Origin: an uncultured Pseudomonadota bacterium
Lineage (GTDB): Bacteria > Myxococcota_A > UBA796 > JAFGLY01
DNA: 64,000 nt
Direction: 5' to 3'
NCBI GenBank assembly: GCA_937912125.1
Contig: CALDOK010000003.1
Span: 51,801-115,800 of the forward strand
Made by a program: the position numbers and the translations under genes. This document shows positions 18,083-27,279 of this stretch, in pieces. Each line of letters starts with the position of its first letter. Within the stretch, counting starts at the first letter, position 1. The notes under the pieces are model-generated. The model was not told the origin of the DNA and ran no database searches. It worked only from the letters and a program-made list of their open reading frames with translations.

Positions 18083-19162
18083 GTGGACACCACAGCCATC
18101 AGCGCCGTCCTGGCCCTGGCTGCGGTCAACTACGGCGAGGTGCAGCAAGGGCGGCCCAGCTGGAGCCAGCGCGACATGCAGACCGCCACCAACCTGGTGC
18201 GGGTCGACCCCATGGCCTGGGCCGGCGACTACGGCTGCTCCACCGCCGCCTTCACCAGCAGCGAGCGCAGCGACAAGCCGCCGCTGCTGTACCACGACGG
18301 CTTGACCGAGATCGCTCAGCTGCACAGCCAGGACATGGCCGCCCACGGCTTCATGGGCCACGACAGCTGGAATGGCACCAGCTTCGGCGACCGGGTCTGG
18401 CCCTACTACCCAGGCTCCACCATCGCCGAGAACGTGGCCTGGGGCTATGCGGACAGCGCCCAGGTCGTCTGGCAGGGCTGGATGTGCAGCGCCGACCACC
18501 GGGCCAACATCATGAGCGGGGCCTTCACAGACCTGGGCTGCGGCGTGCAAGACGCCTACTACACCCAGGACTTCGGAGGAGGCGCGGGCCAGCCCCACCA
18601 GCCCGTGGCCATGGGGGTCCACTCCCCGGAGCGCCCCCAGGGCGCCGTCACCTTCCTGGTCACCTTCGACGACAGCGCGCCGACGTGGTTCGCGGTGGAG
18701 ACCCCCAGCGCCTGCCTGGACCTCGAGCGCTTCGTGGGCAGCGAACACCGCGGCGGTTGGCAGGTCCAGGCCAGCGCTGAGGCCGGGTGCGTTCCCTACC
18801 GCTTCCTCTGGACCTCCCATGGCAGCGAGCTGCAAGCCATGCCCACCACCGGGGCCTACCAGTACGGCGCCGGCTGCGATCCCTGGGTGGCCCAGCCGCC
18901 CCAGGGCTGCTCCGATGGCCCCGATCCGACGGACAGCGGCCAGGGGGACACGGGAGAAGCGTGTGCTCACGACGACCGCAACTGCGACGGACGGCCGGAC
19001 CGGCCCGTCGACGGCAGTCCCGGTCCAGGCTGCGGCTGCAGCGGCAACCCCACCGCAGCGGGCCTGTGGCTGGGCCTGCTGGCGCTGGCGGGCCCGGGGG
19101 CCCGACGCCGATGCTCGGTTCAGGAGCCGGGCCCCACGTCCCCACGGGCGTTGCCCAAGTAG
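18083..19162 (+). CDS. Secreted CAP/SCP-domain protein with MYXO-CTERM-like tail
   Basis: GTG 18083 follows an AGGAG site at a good distance, so I prefer it over starts further upstream. A hydrophobic segment (ISAVLALAAV) is followed by a CAP domain with the expected motifs: LTEIAQLHSQDMAAHGFMGH, AENVAWGYAD and CSADHRANIM, the His and Glu pattern of SCP-type proteins. The last part is Asp/Gly/Pro-rich and ends with CGCSGNP, a hydrophobic helix and ARRR, resembling MYXO-CTERM sorting tails that anchor proteins at the surface. Here the frame runs about 16 residues past the arginines and overlaps the facing gene by 43 bases. CAP proteins bind lipids or act as toxins or adhesins; the role here is unknown. 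Confidence 0.78.
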   Translation: MDTTAISAVLALAAVNYGEVQQGRPSWSQRDMQTATNLVRVDPMAWAGDYGCSTAAFTSSERSDKPPLLYHDGLTEIAQLHSQDMAAHGFMGHDSWNGTSFGDRVWPYYPGSTIAENVAWGYADSAQVVWQGWMCSADHRANIMSGAFTDLGCGVQDAYYTQDFGGGAGQPHQPVAMGVHSPERPQGAVTFLVTFDDSAPTWFAVETPSACLDLERFVGSEHRGGWQVQASAEAGCVPYRFLWTSHGSELQAMPTTGAYQYGAGCDPWVAQPPQGCSDGPDPTDSGQGDTGEACAHDDRNCDGRPDRPVDGSPGPGCGCSGNPTAAGLWLGLLALAGPGARRRCSVQEPGPTSPRALPK

Positions 19163-20733
19163 CGGTTGCCCCGCAGCGTCGCCTCGACCCCGGGCTGGAC
19201 CAGGACACCCCAGCCTGCGGAGTCCTGCAGCGTAGTATCCACGATGGTCCCCTCGGCCTCGAGGGTGACGTTGGCACCGTCCCATCCACCGCCAAAGGCG
19301 ATGTTGCAGCTCTCGAACCAGGAGCCCCCTCCTGACGCTGACACGGTGATGCCCTCCCAGCCCCCTGGCGTCTCGGTGATGTGGGTGAACGCCATGGCGC
19401 CGGCACGAATCGCCGCTCCATCCATCACCAGCGACCCGCCGTCGTCGAAGACCAGGGTGGCGGGCCCGGTCAAGGTCACCGGCACCCCCTCGAAGCGCAG
19501 CTCCCCCTGGATCAGGACGTGGGAGGGCGGCCAGACGCTGAGGTTCAGCTCCTCGGTCACGGTGGCGTCCAGCACCACCACCCCGTCGAAGCTGGACCCG
19601 CTGTAGTCGTTCTCGCCCACATAGGGCAGCATCGCCAGAGGAACCGCCAGGCCGTAGCCCTCGCCAGCGAAGCTGCAGCCGGACAGCTGAGAGTACACCG
19701 TGGTGTCCAGGCCGCCGGTGATGTTCAGCGCCGTGCCCGGTGCGTTCTCGATGTCGCTGTAGCGGAAGGTGAGCGCGGGGACCGCGGACTCCACGCGCCC
19801 CCCCGCGATGCTGGCCCAGCGGAAGTCCGCGGTGGCGGCCTCGGCGTCGATCCAGATCTCGAAGCTGGCGCCCTCCCAGCCGAACACGGCCGCCGTGGCG
19901 GTGCTGGTCCCCCGCATCACGATGGCGCCGCCCGCTTCGATCACCACGTCGTCGGCCAGGGCCAGCATGGCCCCCTCCTCGATCCACAGGGTGCCACCTT
20001 CCACCACCGTGAGGCGCTCGCTCAGGTAGGGCACCTCGAGGGCTCCCAGCCCCACCGGGACGTCGAGGGTGTCGCCAAGCAAGCGCACCGCCGCGCCGTC
20101 CACCTGGTCCAGGTAGACCCCGGAGAGCAAAGCCGCCGCAGCCCAGGGGATGGACAGGGGCTCGTCCACATACGCGATCTCCAGCTCCTCCAGGACCGTG
20201 AACTCGGTGCCTGAGGCGTACAGGCCGCGCAGGGTGGAGTTGCTCAGGATGAGGTTGGACAAGGACGCCTGCCCGCCCTCGAGAGCCAGCAGCGCGCCCT
20301 CCGATCCCGCGTGACGCAAGGTGGCGAAGGCCAGGTTCACCACCGCGCCCTGGCCCACCACCCCCACCCAGTCGCCCGCCGTGGGGAAGGCCTCGGCGCT
20401 GGCGAAGAGCACCGGCGCGTCCGATGTGCCCACCGCCGACAGCTGGCCGCCCTCCACGCGCAGCGCGGTCCCCTGCTCGGCCAGCACCTCCACGCCCGGC
20501 TCCACAATGAGCGAGCCTTCGACCACCACGTCACAGGTGATGAGGTGTCCTACCCCCGCCTCCCAGGTCTCAGCGTCGGTGATCACGCCGCAGTGTTCGA
20601 TGACCGTGGGTGCCTCCGGACCGTCGGTGTCCATAGGAGCGCCCTTGGGGCAACCCGCCGCCGCAACCGCCAACAGGGACAGCCAGCGCCTGGCTTGCCC
20701 CGAACGAACGCGTGTCCCTCTCCCCTGACTCAT
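19120..20733 (-). CDS. Lipoprotein with right-handed beta-helix-like repeats
   Basis: This 537-residue protein has a basic N-terminus and a signal peptide ending VAAAGC, a lipobox with Cys27 or so. The body alternates short strands and Gly/Asn turns in coils of about 22 residues (for example VVEGSLIVEPGVEVLAEQG, and a later LWIEEGAMLALADDVVIEAG), with phrases such as GDWVGVVGQGAVVNLAFAT and GWEGITVSASGGG that are typical of surface-exposed parallel beta-helix proteins. No catalytic residues of pectate lyases are evident. The ATG at 20733 lies beyond any overlap with the next gene. It converges with the CAP gene. Function could be adhesion or polysaccharide binding. Confidence 0.7.
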   Translation of the reverse strand: MSQGRGTRVRSGQARRWLSLLAVAAAGCPKGAPMDTDGPEAPTVIEHCGVITDAETWEAGVGHLITCDVVVEGSLIVEPGVEVLAEQGTALRVEGGQLSAVGTSDAPVLFASAEAFPTAGDWVGVVGQGAVVNLAFATLRHAGSEGALLALEGGQASLSNLILSNSTLRGLYASGTEFTVLEELEIAYVDEPLSIPWAAAALLSGVYLDQVDGAAVRLLGDTLDVPVGLGALEVPYLSERLTVVEGGTLWIEEGAMLALADDVVIEAGGAIVMRGTSTATAAVFGWEGASFEIWIDAEAATADFRWASIAGGRVESAVPALTFRYSDIENAPGTALNITGGLDTTVYSQLSGCSFAGEGYGLAVPLAMLPYVGENDYSGSSFDGVVVLDATVTEELNLSVWPPSHVLIQGELRFEGVPVTLTGPATLVFDDGGSLVMDGAAIRAGAMAFTHITETPGGWEGITVSASGGGSWFESCNIAFGGGWDGANVTLEAEGTIVDTTLQDSAGWGVLVQPGVEATLRGNRYLGNARGDVGPGS

Positions 20734-20856
20734 GACGACCTCCGGTGGTTACCTGCATGATAGCACCGGACTCCCACCACCATGGGGGCCTGCTTGCGAA
20801 GCTGGACATGTCCCGGATCGCGAGGAATACTGCGAGCAACCACCCCTGGAGTCCCC

Positions 20857-21261
20857 ATGCTGCGCTCCCGCCTGCTGCGCCGTGTCTCCCTGCTACTCGG
20901 CTCCTCCCTGGGGGTCGTCGACTGCGTCACCTACGAGTACGGCGCGCTGATGACGGGCTACCGCGTCAGCGGCACGACCGTGGACGCCGACAGCGGCGAG
21001 GGCATCCCGGGCATCCAGGTGGAGTCCCAGGGAAGCACCACCACCTCCAAGGCCACAGGCGCCTGGGAGCTCTTCATCACGGACGACATCGACTGCGCCA
21101 GCAGGCCCTGCACGGTGACCGGCACCGACGTCGACGGGCTCGACAACGGGTCCTACGCCGACGGCCAGGCCAGCTACACGGCCAGCGCTGGCGACACCGC
21201 CGACGAGGCCACCGACGTCCTGATCGAGCTGCAACCCGTCGAACCCGACACCGGGGCCTGA
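20857..21261 (+). CDS. Small exported lipoprotein-like protein with a carboxypeptidase-regulatory-like fold
   Basis: From ATG 20857 the protein has 134 residues: a basic signal peptide (LRSRLLRRVSLLLG) followed by Cys in GVVDCVTYEYG. The Asp before Cys is poor for a lipobox, so lipidation is uncertain. The mature part reads GYRVSGTTVDADSGEGIPGI then VESQGSTTTSKATGAWELFI, the pattern of a carboxypeptidase-regulatory-like beta-sandwich. The combination of a Tyr-Gly near the lipidation site and VSGTVVD is reminiscent of the lipoproteins encoded beside radical SAM genes in Bacteroidetes, and here a radical SAM gene lies convergently with stops 5 bp apart. The link is only suggestive. An upstream ATG at 20782 is less likely. 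Confidence 0.55.
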   Translation: MLRSRLLRRVSLLLGSSLGVVDCVTYEYGALMTGYRVSGTTVDADSGEGIPGIQVESQGSTTTSKATGAWELFITDDIDCASRPCTVTGTDVDGLDNGSYADGQASYTASAGDTADEATDVLIELQPVEPDTGA

Positions 21262-21266
21262 CTCGC

Positions 21267-22799
21267 CTAAGCCGCATCCATCCGACAGCCCGCGGCCGCG
21301 CTCAGTGACCCAGGATCCATCGCCTCCTCCTCGACGTCCTGAGGGGTGCCCCACAGCTGAGCCATGGTCGGACCGTCCTGCACATGGCCTGGACCCCTCA
21401 GGAACTCGGCGACCTCGTGAAGCCAGACTCGACGGCCGATGCGAGTGTACCAGCGCATGCCGTGGCGGAGAGCAGGATCGGGGTGCGCCAGCAGGCGGCG
21501 CAGGGCGGCGGGACGCGCCTGGACGATGACCTCGATGGCCTTGACCCAGGTGAACAGGCTGCCGGGCCGCAGCCGGCCCGACTGCAACACCTGGTGCTTG
21601 TAGTCCCACCTGCGCGCGTCGGTCTGGATGACCCTGCGCCCCTGCGCGTCCCTGTAGAAGGGGGTCCAGCGGTGGGGAGTCACGTACAAGGTCTGGATCT
21701 GGTCGGGATCGTAGGCCAGGATCTGGCGCAGGCCCTGCAGCAGGCTGCGGTGGGACTCGTCGTCGAAGCCCACCACCCAGGTGGCCATGGACAGGATCCC
21801 GTGCCGGCGCAACAGCTGGATGGCCTGGCGATCCGTGGCCGCAGCGCCGCCCTTGCGCACCCGCCGCAGGGTCTGCGGGTCGGTGTTCTCCATGCCCAGC
21901 AGGAAGCGCTCCACCCCTGCCCGCCGGTACAGGTGCAGGATGTCCGCGTCGCGCACGATGTCGTCCGCCCGGGTGGAGCCGACGATGGTCACCGACACCC
22001 GCTCCGCGATGAGCGCCTCGAGGAAGGCCAGCCACGGGCCGCGCAGGGCCGTGGGGTTCTCGTCCGCCAGGTTGAACACCTCCACCCCGTGCTCCCGGTG
22101 AAGCGCGGCGATCTCGCGGGCGAAGGCCACCGGGTCCCGGTGACGCCAGCGTGTCCAGAACCCTCGCTGGCCGCAGTATGTGCAGCGGTGGGGGCAGCCG
22201 CGGGAGAACTGCACCACCACAGCGCGCTTGCCACCCCAGTAGCGGTAGCGCCTCAGATCGACGAGCTCCCAGCCCACCCGGAAAGCCTCGAGATCGTCCA
22301 GCAGCGGCGCCGGGGCGGTGGCCTCTGGCGCGCCCCTGTCCCGATAGGCGATACCGCGCACCCCGACCACAGGCTCCCCTCGCTCCAGCGCCCGGATGAG
22401 CGCGGCCGCGGTGCGCTCGCCCTCCCCCCGGACGATGAGGTCGATGGCGGGCTCTTCCTGCAGAACCTCGCGCCAGTGGTAGGTCGGAAACACGCCGCCG
22501 TAGATGATGAGCACGCCGGGTCGGGCGCGCTTCAGGGCCCTGGCCAGGCGGGCGACGCCAGGGTGGGCCGAGGTGGAGCCGGAGTGGCCCAGCAACACGG
22601 CCTCGGGCCTGGAAGCGAGCACCCGCGCCACGATCCGGTCATCGGGCAGCAGCTCCAGATCGGCGTCCACCAGCGCCACGCCGTGGCCAGCGTCCAGCAG
22701 GGCGCCGCCGATGCACAGCAGCCCCAGGGGAGGCAGGTGCTCGTCGGGGATGCGACTGCCGATGGCGGTGTGGGGCGGGTTGAGCAGGGTGACGCGCAT
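21267..22799 (-). CDS. bchE: BchE-like B12-binding radical SAM protein (anaerobic Mg-protoporphyrin ester cyclase family)
   Basis: The 510-residue protein begins with a cobalamin-binding domain (LLNPPHTAIGSRIP, HLPPLGLL, then GHSGSTSAHP and IYGGVFPTYHWR) and has a radical SAM core with Cys202, Cys206 and Cys209 in FSRGCPHRCTYCG. Long stretches such as WGGKRAVVVQFSRG, GQRGFWTRWRHRDP, LVGSTRADDI-like and LLGMENTDPQTLRRVRKGG strongly resemble proteins annotated as the anaerobic oxidative cyclase that forms the isocyclic ring of bacteriochlorophyll. The family has at least two branches, and the substrate of this branch is less sure. No other bacteriochlorophyll or carotenoid gene is visible within the window. 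It faces a small lipoprotein-like gene. Confidence 0.68.
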   Translation of the reverse strand: MRVTLLNPPHTAIGSRIPDEHLPPLGLLCIGGALLDAGHGVALVDADLELLPDDRIVARVLASRPEAVLLGHSGSTSAHPGVARLARALKRARPGVLIIYGGVFPTYHWREVLQEEPAIDLIVRGEGERTAAALIRALERGEPVVGVRGIAYRDRGAPEATAPAPLLDDLEAFRVGWELVDLRRYRYWGGKRAVVVQFSRGCPHRCTYCGQRGFWTRWRHRDPVAFAREIAALHREHGVEVFNLADENPTALRGPWLAFLEALIAERVSVTIVGSTRADDIVRDADILHLYRRAGVERFLLGMENTDPQTLRRVRKGGAAATDRQAIQLLRRHGILSMATWVVGFDDESHRSLLQGLRQILAYDPDQIQTLYVTPHRWTPFYRDAQGRRVIQTDARRWDYKHQVLQSGRLRPGSLFTWVKAIEVIVQARPAALRRLLAHPDPALRHGMRWYTRIGRRVWLHEVAEFLRGPGHVQDGPTMAQLWGTPQDVEEEAMDPGSLSAAAGCRMDAA

Positions 22800-22906
22800 G
22801 GGAGACCTCTGGAACCAGACAGCTCCAGTACGCCCGACAGGCGCGGGATCGTGCCCTCGGCACCATCACGCCGCGAGCTTTGCACCCCGCCTGCACAGCC
22901 TGCAGG

Positions 22907-25150
22907 TCAGCCGTCGCGCCGCCGCCTCAGGGTGGCCCCGCCCAGCAGCCCGAAGCCCAGCAGCAGCCCGGCGCTGCTGGTGCCCTCGGGGCCGCCCAGG
23001 CAGCCGCACTTGCGCCACTCTTCCTTGCCGGTGTCGTCCGCCCGGCTGTCCCCCGTCTCGTCGGGGGGATCGGTCTCTTCGGGGGGGGCGGTGTCGGTGT
23101 CGTCGGGCCCCGGGTCGGTGTCCTCCTCGCAGTAGCCCTCAGGGTCGCTGGCGTACTCGTTGTCGCAGTCCTGCGAGATCCAGATGGGGGAGCTGTAGGC
23201 CACCTCGCCGTCGCTCTGGACCACGCTGAGGTAGACGGCGTAGTCGCTGCCATCCCACTCGCTCCAGGCGAACTGGCTCTGCTCGTCCAGGGTCATGGGC
23301 GTGGCCTGGTGGAGCTCCTCAGGGCGCGAGCTGGCGACCAGCTTCACGGCGGTCAGGCCCACCTCGGCCACCGTGTCGGTGCCGTGGACCTCCCAGGTGA
23401 AGGTAGGGTTGCGAGCGATGATCTCGTCGCCCGAGCGCACGGTGGTGGCCCCCTCGACCAGCTCGAAGACCACCACGATGCGGGCCCCGCTGGTGGCGAA
23501 GGTGCGCCGGTTGGCCATGGCGTCGAAGATCTTGGCGCGGCTGAGATCGGTGGCCCAGAAGGCGCCCAGCCCCGACAGCTCGTACTTGAAGGACAGGGGG
23601 TTGCCCATCCAGCCGTCGTGGTTGTCCGTCGCGGCGAAGAAGCCGAAGCGATGCCCCCGTGACAGCCCCTCGCTGATGTTGCCGGCCTCGATGGTGTCCA
23701 CCGTGTCGCCCCACTCGGAGTAGACCTCGACCCCGGCGCGGAGCTCATCGTCGTGGTCGGTCCAGTTGCGGCCGGTCGAGACCGTGGCGTGGGGCAGGAT
23801 CACCGAGCGGGTGCCCTGGCTGGTCTCGAGATCCCGGGCCAGCTGCAGCAGGCTGCCGACCCCCTCGAGCCCGGTGATGTCGGCGTGGGCGCCGTGAAAG
23901 CCCACGCAGTCGTCGAAGTAGATGTTGTGGTGACCGTCGCTGGTGCCCGAGTAGTTGCCCATCCACTCCGAGCCCAGCATCACCAGGTAGCGGCCCTCTT
24001 CGGTGACCTCGCTGCAGTTGCGCTGGAGCTCGGCCCACAGCACGGCGTCGTCCATCTCCACGGTGCTCATCTTCATGGACTCGCAGCTGAGGTCGTGGCC
24101 CAGGGCATCCCGGGCGTAGACGTGGTTCTCGTCCACCTCCGAGCCGTCCTCGTAGACGATGGTGTGGCCGTGGTGGGAGTGCAGATCGCCCCAGTACAGC
24201 CGCTGCTCGGGGGCCGCGGTGCTGACCACGATGGGGTTGGAGCTGACGGTGAAGGTGCCCGCGGTGACCTCGACCCGGTGGACCCCTTCGTCCTCGATGC
24301 TCAGCCCGAAGTCGAGCCAGCCCTGGTTGGCCTCGTCGAAGTCCTTGCTGACGCCGCCGTAGGCACCCGCGACGGTGGCGGTCTCGCCCCAGGCGGGGAT
24401 GGGATTTCCCAGCCGATCCAGGGCCGTGACCTTGAGCACGAAGGGCTCCCCCGCCTGCACGAACGACGGGCCGGAGACCCACAGCAGCGCAGCGTCGCGC
24501 TCGGCCTCCACCTGCAGCTCGGGGTAGGGCTGGACCGCCTGCCAGCCCGCGTCCGCGATGTGCTCGAAGGCGCGCCACTGCCACCGCTGGAAGGCGCGGT
24601 CCGGGAACTGGTGGGCGCAGTTCGCGTCGGTGGAGCTGTCTCCCACCCGCAGGGTGATGGTGTCGCCCTCGAGCAGCTCACCGCTGTCGAGGTAGACGTC
24701 GGTGTACGCGTAGCGGTGTACGTCATGGCTCACAGTGGAGCGCTCGAGCAGCACCGTGGCGACGCCCGAGGTGGCGACGGTGACCAGGGAGCCCGAGGCC
24801 ACGTCGGTCTCGGGCTGCAGCGCGCTGCACTCGGCCGCGTCCACCTGAGGGGCGCCCCACTTGGACCAGCGCATGCCGTGACCCCAAGGGTCCTCGATGC
24901 GCACGTAGTCGCCCTGGGCCATGCCGCCTGGACCCACGGTGTAGATGTAGTCCACCGTGTCCTTGGTCTGGACCGTGAAGGCGGACCTGGACAAGGCCGC
25001 AGCACCCTGGGGATCGCTGCCCATGGCGGCCATGTCGGGAGCGTCGCCCCACACCTCACCGTAGGGTGGAGGGGGCGCCGGAGGCGGGTCGGCGGCCAGC
25101 GCGCCATGGGGCGCCAGCGCGAGCAGGACGACGGAGCTGACGATCTTCAT
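22907..25150 (-). CDS. Exported DUF3604/PHP-like protein with MYXO-CTERM-like tail
   Basis: Start ATG 25150 gives a clear signal peptide (KIVSSVVLLALAPHGALA) and 747 residues. An Ig-like N-terminal region precedes a metallohydrolase-like domain beginning LYWGDLHSHHGHTIVYEDG, with ARDALGHDL, then RYLVMLGSEWMGNYSG, GHHNIYFDDC, and FFAATDNHDGWMGNP, the Asp/His pattern of DUF3604 proteins related to the PHP phosphoesterase fold. The C-terminus has Asp/Thr/Pro repeats, then KCGCLGG, a hydrophobic glycine-rich helix and RRRRDG, a good MYXO-CTERM-type sorting tail. It is therefore likely a cell-surface or secreted enzyme; no substrate can be assigned. Confidence 0.75.
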   Translation of the reverse strand: MKIVSSVVLLALAPHGALAADPPPAPPPPYGEVWGDAPDMAAMGSDPQGAAALSRSAFTVQTKDTVDYIYTVGPGGMAQGDYVRIEDPWGHGMRWSKWGAPQVDAAECSALQPETDVASGSLVTVATSGVATVLLERSTVSHDVHRYAYTDVYLDSGELLEGDTITLRVGDSSTDANCAHQFPDRAFQRWQWRAFEHIADAGWQAVQPYPELQVEAERDAALLWVSGPSFVQAGEPFVLKVTALDRLGNPIPAWGETATVAGAYGGVSKDFDEANQGWLDFGLSIEDEGVHRVEVTAGTFTVSSNPIVVSTAAPEQRLYWGDLHSHHGHTIVYEDGSEVDENHVYARDALGHDLSCESMKMSTVEMDDAVLWAELQRNCSEVTEEGRYLVMLGSEWMGNYSGTSDGHHNIYFDDCVGFHGAHADITGLEGVGSLLQLARDLETSQGTRSVILPHATVSTGRNWTDHDDELRAGVEVYSEWGDTVDTIEAGNISEGLSRGHRFGFFAATDNHDGWMGNPLSFKYELSGLGAFWATDLSRAKIFDAMANRRTFATSGARIVVVFELVEGATTVRSGDEIIARNPTFTWEVHGTDTVAEVGLTAVKLVASSRPEELHQATPMTLDEQSQFAWSEWDGSDYAVYLSVVQSDGEVAYSSPIWISQDCDNEYASDPEGYCEEDTDPGPDDTDTAPPEETDPPDETGDSRADDTGKEEWRKCGCLGGPEGTSSAGLLLGFGLLGGATLRRRRDG

Positions 25151-25326
25151 GCTGGCCTCGTATCCGGGGCCGAGCCCATGGGCCGGGCGCAGATGGGTCC
25201 ACGCCCCCACCATGCCGTCGACCCGACCCGTGGGCAAGGCTCGAGTGCCAAGGCGGTTACCCACCTGAGCGGTGGAACCCGACGGGTCCAGGGTGATAGG
25301 CGGAACAGCCGGATCGGAGGATCGAG

Positions 25327-26607
25327 ATGAGTCACTTCGTGGTCCACGGGGGCAAGCCCCTCAGCGGCGAGATCACCGCGAGCGGCAACAAGAACGCCGC
25401 CCTGCCCATGATCGCGGCCACCCTGCTCACCGACGATCCGGTGGTGCTCGACAACCTGCCCGCCATCCGGGACGTGGCCGCCATGCTCGAGATCCTCGAG
25501 TTCCTCGGCGCCAGCGTGGTGCGCCAAGGCGATCGCGCCACGGTCTGTGCCGCCGGGGTCGACAAGGCCGAGATCCCCTGGGAGCTGTGCGAGAAGACCC
25601 GCACTTCGTTCCTGATGGTGGCCCCCCTGCTGTCCCGCTGCGAGCGGGTGAAGCTGCACCGCCCTGGCGGCGACGCCATCGGCCGACGGCGGCTGGACCC
25701 CCACTTCTACGGCCTGCGCAGCCTGGGGGTGGAGGTGGACGAGGACAGCTTCGAGTTCCGCGCACCCCAGCGGCTCCAGGGCCGCCAGCTGTTCTTCGAT
25801 GAGGCCAGCGTCACCGCCACCGAGCACATCATGATGGCCGCGGTGCTCGCCGAGGGCGTCACCACCATCCTCAACGCCGCGGGCGAGCCCCACGTCCAGG
25901 ACCTGGCGCGCATGCTCATCTCCATGGGGGCCGCCATCGAGGGCGCCGGCACCAACGCCATGACCATCACCGGCGTGGAGCGCCTGGGCGGCGCCACCCA
26001 CCGGGTCACCTCCGACCACGTCGAGGCCGCCAGCTACCTGGCCCTGGCCGCGGCCACCGGCGGCGAGCTCACCGTACGGGGCACCTCGCGGGGCCACTAC
26101 TGGATGATCCACCGGGTGTTCGAGCGCTTCGGCCTGAAGCTGGAGCTCGAGTCCGATCACATCTTCCTGGCGGGCGGCCAGCGGGCCCAGGTGCTGGCCG
26201 ATGCTGGCGGCGCCATCCCGCGGGTGGACGACGGCCCCTGGCCCCAGTTCCCGTCGGACTGCATGAGCGCCATGCTGGTGCTGGCCACCCAGGCCCACGG
26301 CACCGTGCTGTTCTTCGAGAAGATGTTCGAGAGCCGCATGTACTTCGTCGATCCGCTGGTCCGAATGGGCGCCAACATCATCGTCTGCGACCCCCACCGG
26401 GTGGTGATCACCGGCCCGTCCCGGCTGCGCGGAGCCACCCTGCGCAGCCCGGACATCCGCGCCGGCATGGCCCTGGTCATGGCCGCCCTGTGCGCCACCG
26501 GACGCCCCAGCATCATCCAGAACGCCGAGGTCATCGACCGGGGCTACGAGGACTTCGAGCACAAGCTGCAGGCCCTGGGGGCCGACATCGTGAGAAGGGA
26601 CGGGTAA
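25327..26607 (+). CDS. murA: UDP-N-acetylglucosamine 1-carboxyvinyltransferase with Asp at the catalytic Cys position
   Basis: The 426-residue cytoplasmic enzyme transfers enolpyruvate from phosphoenolpyruvate to UDP-GlcNAc, the first committed step of peptidoglycan synthesis. Lys22 in SGNKNAALP, the Arg after the active loop (Arg121), and the Asp in FPSDCMSAML match the MurA active site, and the length is normal. The loop that usually reads GGCxIG reads PGGDAIGRR, so the Cys that reacts with fosfomycin (Cys115 in E. coli) is Asp116 here, as in mycobacteria and chlamydiae. Such enzymes stay active but are not alkylated by fosfomycin. A GGAGGATCGAG Shine-Dalgarno region precedes the ATG by a few bases. 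Confidence 0.93.
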   Translation: MSHFVVHGGKPLSGEITASGNKNAALPMIAATLLTDDPVVLDNLPAIRDVAAMLEILEFLGASVVRQGDRATVCAAGVDKAEIPWELCEKTRTSFLMVAPLLSRCERVKLHRPGGDAIGRRRLDPHFYGLRSLGVEVDEDSFEFRAPQRLQGRQLFFDEASVTATEHIMMAAVLAEGVTTILNAAGEPHVQDLARMLISMGAAIEGAGTNAMTITGVERLGGATHRVTSDHVEAASYLALAAATGGELTVRGTSRGHYWMIHRVFERFGLKLELESDHIFLAGGQRAQVLADAGGAIPRVDDGPWPQFPSDCMSAMLVLATQAHGTVLFFEKMFESRMYFVDPLVRMGANIIVCDPHRVVITGPSRLRGATLRSPDIRAGMALVMAALCATGRPSIIQNAEVIDRGYEDFEHKLQALGADIVRRDG

Positions 26608-26640
26608 GCTCCAAGCCAGGCCCGGACCCAGGAGAACCCC

Positions 26641-26937
<297 letters not shown>

Positions 26938-27279
26938 CCACCCCCATCGCGAAGCAACCCCACCACGACCGGGGGTCGCACACCACTTGCTTCGCCATGG
27001 GTGGCTCCACCCTCGAGACCACCGTAGCCGTCACCGGCACCAGATCCGGCCGGGCGAGCCAGCGCCCCAGTGCCAGGCCGAAGCCACCACTCCCCAGCCA
27101 TGATGCGAATGCGCAACATTTCCCACCCGTCATGTTGCGGACGCGCAACACCTGGCCATTGCGCGACCTGCCCACAACCCTCGAACGCCGACAATCAAGC
27201 TGTGAGAGATGTGGGCACACTCCTTGCTAGTGGACCCACCCTCACGCGTTGTCCACGCTGCTTCCCACCAGGAGACACC
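26938..27279. promoter_or_regulatory. 342-bp gene-free region upstream of the porin with clustered CGCAAC sites
   Basis: No gene is supported here. Between 27111 and 27163 the motif GCGCAACA and its complement recur: GCGCAACAT at 27111-27119 pairs with ATGTTGCG at 27132-27139 over a 12-base gap, and GTTGCG at 27134-27139 pairs with CGCAAC at 27144-27149 over a four-base gap; a degenerate TTGCGCGAC follows near 27159. Two interlocking inverted repeats of this kind about 130-170 bp before a porin start suggest an operator for a dimeric regulator. Which regulator binds cannot be told. A GGAGA site at 27271 precedes the porin ATG. Confidence 0.4.

Noticed and set aside
18032..19987. Large minus-strand frame opposite the CAP gene
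   Set aside because: Shadow frame; the CAP motifs on the plus strand and the beta-helix lipoprotein frame explain the sequence.
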